A stretch of DNA of 64,000 nt, taken from positions 558,001 through 622,000 of the forward strand of contig JAJTUP010000034.1 in the NCBI GenBank assembly GCA_021399435.1. The letters are read 5' to 3'. Shown one piece after another: positions 61,067-64,000 of the stretch. A model generated the notes under the pieces. That model was not told the origin of the DNA, made no database searches, and was given only the letters and a program-made list of their open reading frames with translations. Numbering within the stretch: the stretch's first letter is position 1; every line of letters starts with the position of its first letter. Made by a program: the position numbers and the translations under genes. Origin of the DNA: Diaporthe sp. PMI_573 (Eukaryota > Ascomycota > Sordariomycetes > Diaporthales > Diaporthaceae).

Positions 61067-64000
61067 ATGGGTAAGTCCGTCCATTCGACACCCGCGGGTA
61101 TCCTGAGCTGTGAAACAACACTCTCGGCAGCTCGGGTGGCGGGCCCATCCCATCTGTGCTCTATCCGAGCCTCACCTGTTTCACAACACTACCAAAAGAG
61201 GGGAACGAACCATTGCGAGGTAGCAGCATGTCTGTTTCCAATGCTTCGGCCCATCCCTGTTGCTTCTCCTGACACCACACTCCTATTGCACAATTGCACA
61301 TTGCGCGTTGCACACTACACTCCTGCGCTGCTCCTCACAGTTTGCAATCTCTCGTAGTCGCCCCGGAAGCCATCACACTGCTGCGGGCACGCGTTGAATG
61401 TTCGAGGTTGCGGACTGCGGACTGCGGACTCGGATTTGCGTGTTACCGTGTGCTGACTAGAGCTGCCCTGTAGCTCCTTCTTCGACGCTGCCCGACCATG
61501 CCTACGATACTCTGAAGTTCTCGCCCCGGTCGCCTATACACGAGGAGGATGAGGACTGGGACAAGACCGTGACATCTGGCGCGCTGGATCCCCAGAAGGC
61601 ACAATACATAGCCCATTCTCGCGAATCGTCCCTGGAGAAGCTGCAGGCTGGCGCGCAACCAGCCAGCTCCCCGTCGCAGCCCCAGCCCCACCACCACCAG
61701 CAACAACACCGGCAACCGCCTTCTCAACAACACTCACCCTCCTCTGCGCCGCGCGCCCAGCCACCTGCCTCTCGCTCGGCCCTCGGCAGCGCATTCGACC
61801 GCATTATCGATTCGAGGGGCACGTACGGACACCACCGGCAGACATCTATCGTGCACGGAATACAACACTCGAGGAATGGGAGTCGTGCCAGCTCCTCGTC
61901 CAGCCCACTGAGCCCCCAGATAATAGCTGCTGCCGGCACTGGACTCACGCCGGAACGGGCTGAGGTGCACCCTTATGGAGACGTAGCTCTCGCCTCACGC
62001 CCTTCTACCGCCATGTCAGGCGCATCATTGACGCCTGGGCCTCTAATACCGGAGCGGACATCGTCAGCGATAGATTCAAGCGCGAACGCCTTCACGCAGA
62101 GAAAGGTAGAAAGGATGCATAGCGGCAAGGGCAAGCGCGACCACGCGCACCACCATTCGCACTCCTCGAGACACCACAGAGACGAGCAGAAGACTGTGGG
62201 CGAGTATGCCCTCCACGTCTTGTTTACTTCGGTATGACATCTTGGACATCCGCTTCGTGATAATGCGCACGCTGACACCGGTTCAGTTCATCGGCCAAGC
62301 CGAGGAGAAACTTAATGAATCCATAACGGTGCCTTTCGAGCCCGAGCCGCAAATCGAGCAGATATGCGGCCCTGGTGTGGATCCGGCTTTCGACCAGAGC
62401 ATAGTGGCCCTCGGTCACATTGCCAGTCCGAAACCAAAGGCGCTTATCGATTCTATGATGCTGTGGAGGAAAAGCAAGAGCGATGCCGCAAACGAAGCAC
62501 GCTCGGCGTACAAGGGCCAGACTCTCTCCGGTCCTCTACAGAGGAGGAACACGGAGCCGGTGCAGCCCAACGGGAGTGGCATTGGGGACACTTTGCAGCA
62601 AAATGGCCAGTCATCTGTCACATCGAGGCAGGAATTCGTAGCTCAAGCCGAACGTCGGTCCCTGGTTTCCATATACATTCTATGCCGAGTTTTGCTCGAG
62701 GTCATCGGCCAAAGCACTCTCCCATCCATCACACCTGAAATGGAGGACAAGCTAGAGGGTATCATCTTCAGCCAACTGAAGATCGCCGACACAGAACAGC
62801 TGATGTTCTCGCCGCTGAAACTGGCAAACTGGAACCTCTTCGCGCAACTTCTCGGGGTCATGAGCGATATCAATTTCACAGGCGTCACAGAGCGCTTCAT
62901 TGCCGACCTGGACCGCTCACTCCAAGAGCATGGGGTTCTCAAGAGTCCCATATCAGCAAGCCGGGATGCCACAGAGGGCAAGATCGAGCTGGTCCTTGGC
63001 GGAATGAAGCATCTGAGACTGAAGGTCAGCAGCCCTGGTGCCTGGGACCAGACTTGCAACTTCATGATCGCACTCGGCAGGCTCTTCGGCCGGTCACACG
63101 GTCAAAAGGTTAAGTCTGCGTTTTGTCAAATGCTGGAGATGCTTCTACTTCCCATCGCTGCCAAGGCCGACAACAGCGACTTCAGCCACCCAAAGTGGGC
63201 CGAAGTCCTCGCCAACATCAGCCCACGGCTGGGGCAAATATTTGTCAAGCCACGGCACTGGACATTCGCGTTTCCCTTGACGGCCACTATGCTCTGCGTG
63301 TCGCCTCCCGATACCTTCTCCTCACAATGGCTCCAGCTCGTTTTATCACTCCAGACAAAGCTCAAGGACCGCTACGCTAGGCCCGTATGCCTGCAGGTTC
63401 TGTCGCGACTTGTCTGGACGTACCTGATGCGGACGACTGACACCGCCGCGGGTACAATCAGGAAGCTTGATGAAGTTCTTAAGCTAGTCTTGCCCCCGGG
63501 CAGGCGCCCCGTGCTTGCCAGTGACACTTCTGTTGCGGATCCTCTCATACAGATTATCCGGATAATCGGTTTTAAGCACCCTGAGTACTGCTTCAAAAAC
63601 CTCATCTTTCCTCTCGTCAACGCTGAACAGTTCAATTCAAGCAAGGACCTGAAGATCGAAAACCTCGATCCGGACAAAATCGTCATTGGTATAAGGTCCT
63701 TTCTGATTGTCATATCAGATCTGGAAAAAGGGGAGGAGGGTCGCCCGCCCTTTCCTCAGTACTATCCTGCCCCGACTCCGCCACCAGATCGCCTGCCCAC
63801 ATCACCCATCATCGCCTCCCCAAGGGATGATTCTATGTCAATGCCGTCTGCGACGTCTCCTGGCGGAGAAGCGCAGACAAGCCCTGTTTTGAGTCACTTG
63901 CTGAATGACGCCGTGCGAGAATATTATGTCAAGTTTTGTGAGATCCTGGGCAAGATCACGATGATCTGCGACAACACATTTGGCGGCCAGGCTGCATTGG
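61067..64000 (+). CDS. TAO3: Cell morphogenesis protein PAG1/Tao3/Furry family, N-terminal part (runs off the window)
   Basis: Exons: 61067-61070 (ATGG only), 61474-62231 and 62287 to beyond 64000, giving about 825 residues so far. Tao3/Mor2/Furry proteins are very large HEAT-type scaffolds (over 2000 aa) that work with the NDR kinase Cbk1/Orb6 and Mob2 in polarised growth. The N-terminus is disordered and phospho-rich: SPIHEEDEDWDK, then Gln/His/Pro- and Ser-rich stretches. The conserved domain starts at KTVGEYALHVLFTSFIGQAEEKLNE across intron 2 and continues through FAFPLTATMLCVSP and LQVLSRLVWTYLMRTTD. The 4-nt first exon rests on the ATGG|GTAAGT donor and a CTGAC...CTGTAG acceptor that keep frame; intron 1 is 403 bp. 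Confidence 0.9.
61411..61433 (+). repeat. 7-bp tandem repeat CGGACTG in PAG1 intron 1
   Basis: Two full CGGACTG units and a truncated third, about 40-60 bases before the intron 1 acceptor. Confidence 0.8.

Overview
The window is genomic DNA from a filamentous ascomycete (Pezizomycotina), most probably a Sordariomycete. The basis is protein-coding genes with short GT-AG introns (mostly about 50-120 bp) whose branch sites read CTAAC or CTGAC, large GC-rich intergenic stretches, and families typical of these fungi: a DUF7580 protein, a fungal multi-C2H2 protein, an AsaB-type oxygenase, a peroxisomal Lon and a two-RRM protein with a Gln/Pro/Gly-rich head. I found no tRNA, rRNA, CRISPR array or bacterial-type operon. 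Exon limits below were worked out by hand from splice signals and reading-frame continuity.

Left part (1-18.8 kb): the 3' end of a Ras-type GTPase; a hAT DNA transposon with perfect 21-bp inverted ends and an 8-bp target duplication, reduced to 1171 bp by an internal deletion; a divergent pair (DUF7580 protein and a C2H2 zinc-finger protein) sharing a 256-bp intergenic region; isopentenyl-diphosphate isomerase with a 21-bp tandem repeat in its leader; a GNAT acetyltransferase; the RPA 32-kDa subunit; and a peroxisomal Lon protease ending in the PTS1 SRL.

Middle part (18.8-40.7 kb): almost 15 kb without a supportable gene, rich in hexamer and other short tandem repeats, leads to a Zn2Cys6 transcription factor whose zinc cluster is split by two introns around an 8-nt microexon. 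Another 4.7 kb of repeat-rich, mostly non-coding DNA follows.

Right part (40.7-64 kb): a compact run of an AsaB-type hydroxylase/desaturase, MLH1, the proteasome base subunit RPN1, RIO2 kinase, a two-RRM RNA-binding protein, NADPH-cytochrome P450 reductase, and the first third or so of the cell-morphogenesis scaffold PAG1/Tao3/Furry, which runs off the right edge.

The genes are mostly housekeeping: DNA replication and repair (RPA2, MLH1), protein quality control (Lon, RPN1), ribosome maturation (RIO2), isoprenoid/sterol supply and its P450 redox partner (IDI1, CPR), and polarity or signalling (Ras, PAG1). They do not form a biosynthetic cluster. The observations most worth checking are the internally deleted hAT element, an in-frame TAG near the end of RIO2, a 2-nt frame break in the P450 reductase, the 8-nt microexon in the zinc cluster, and two genes whose first coding exon is only 4 nt.
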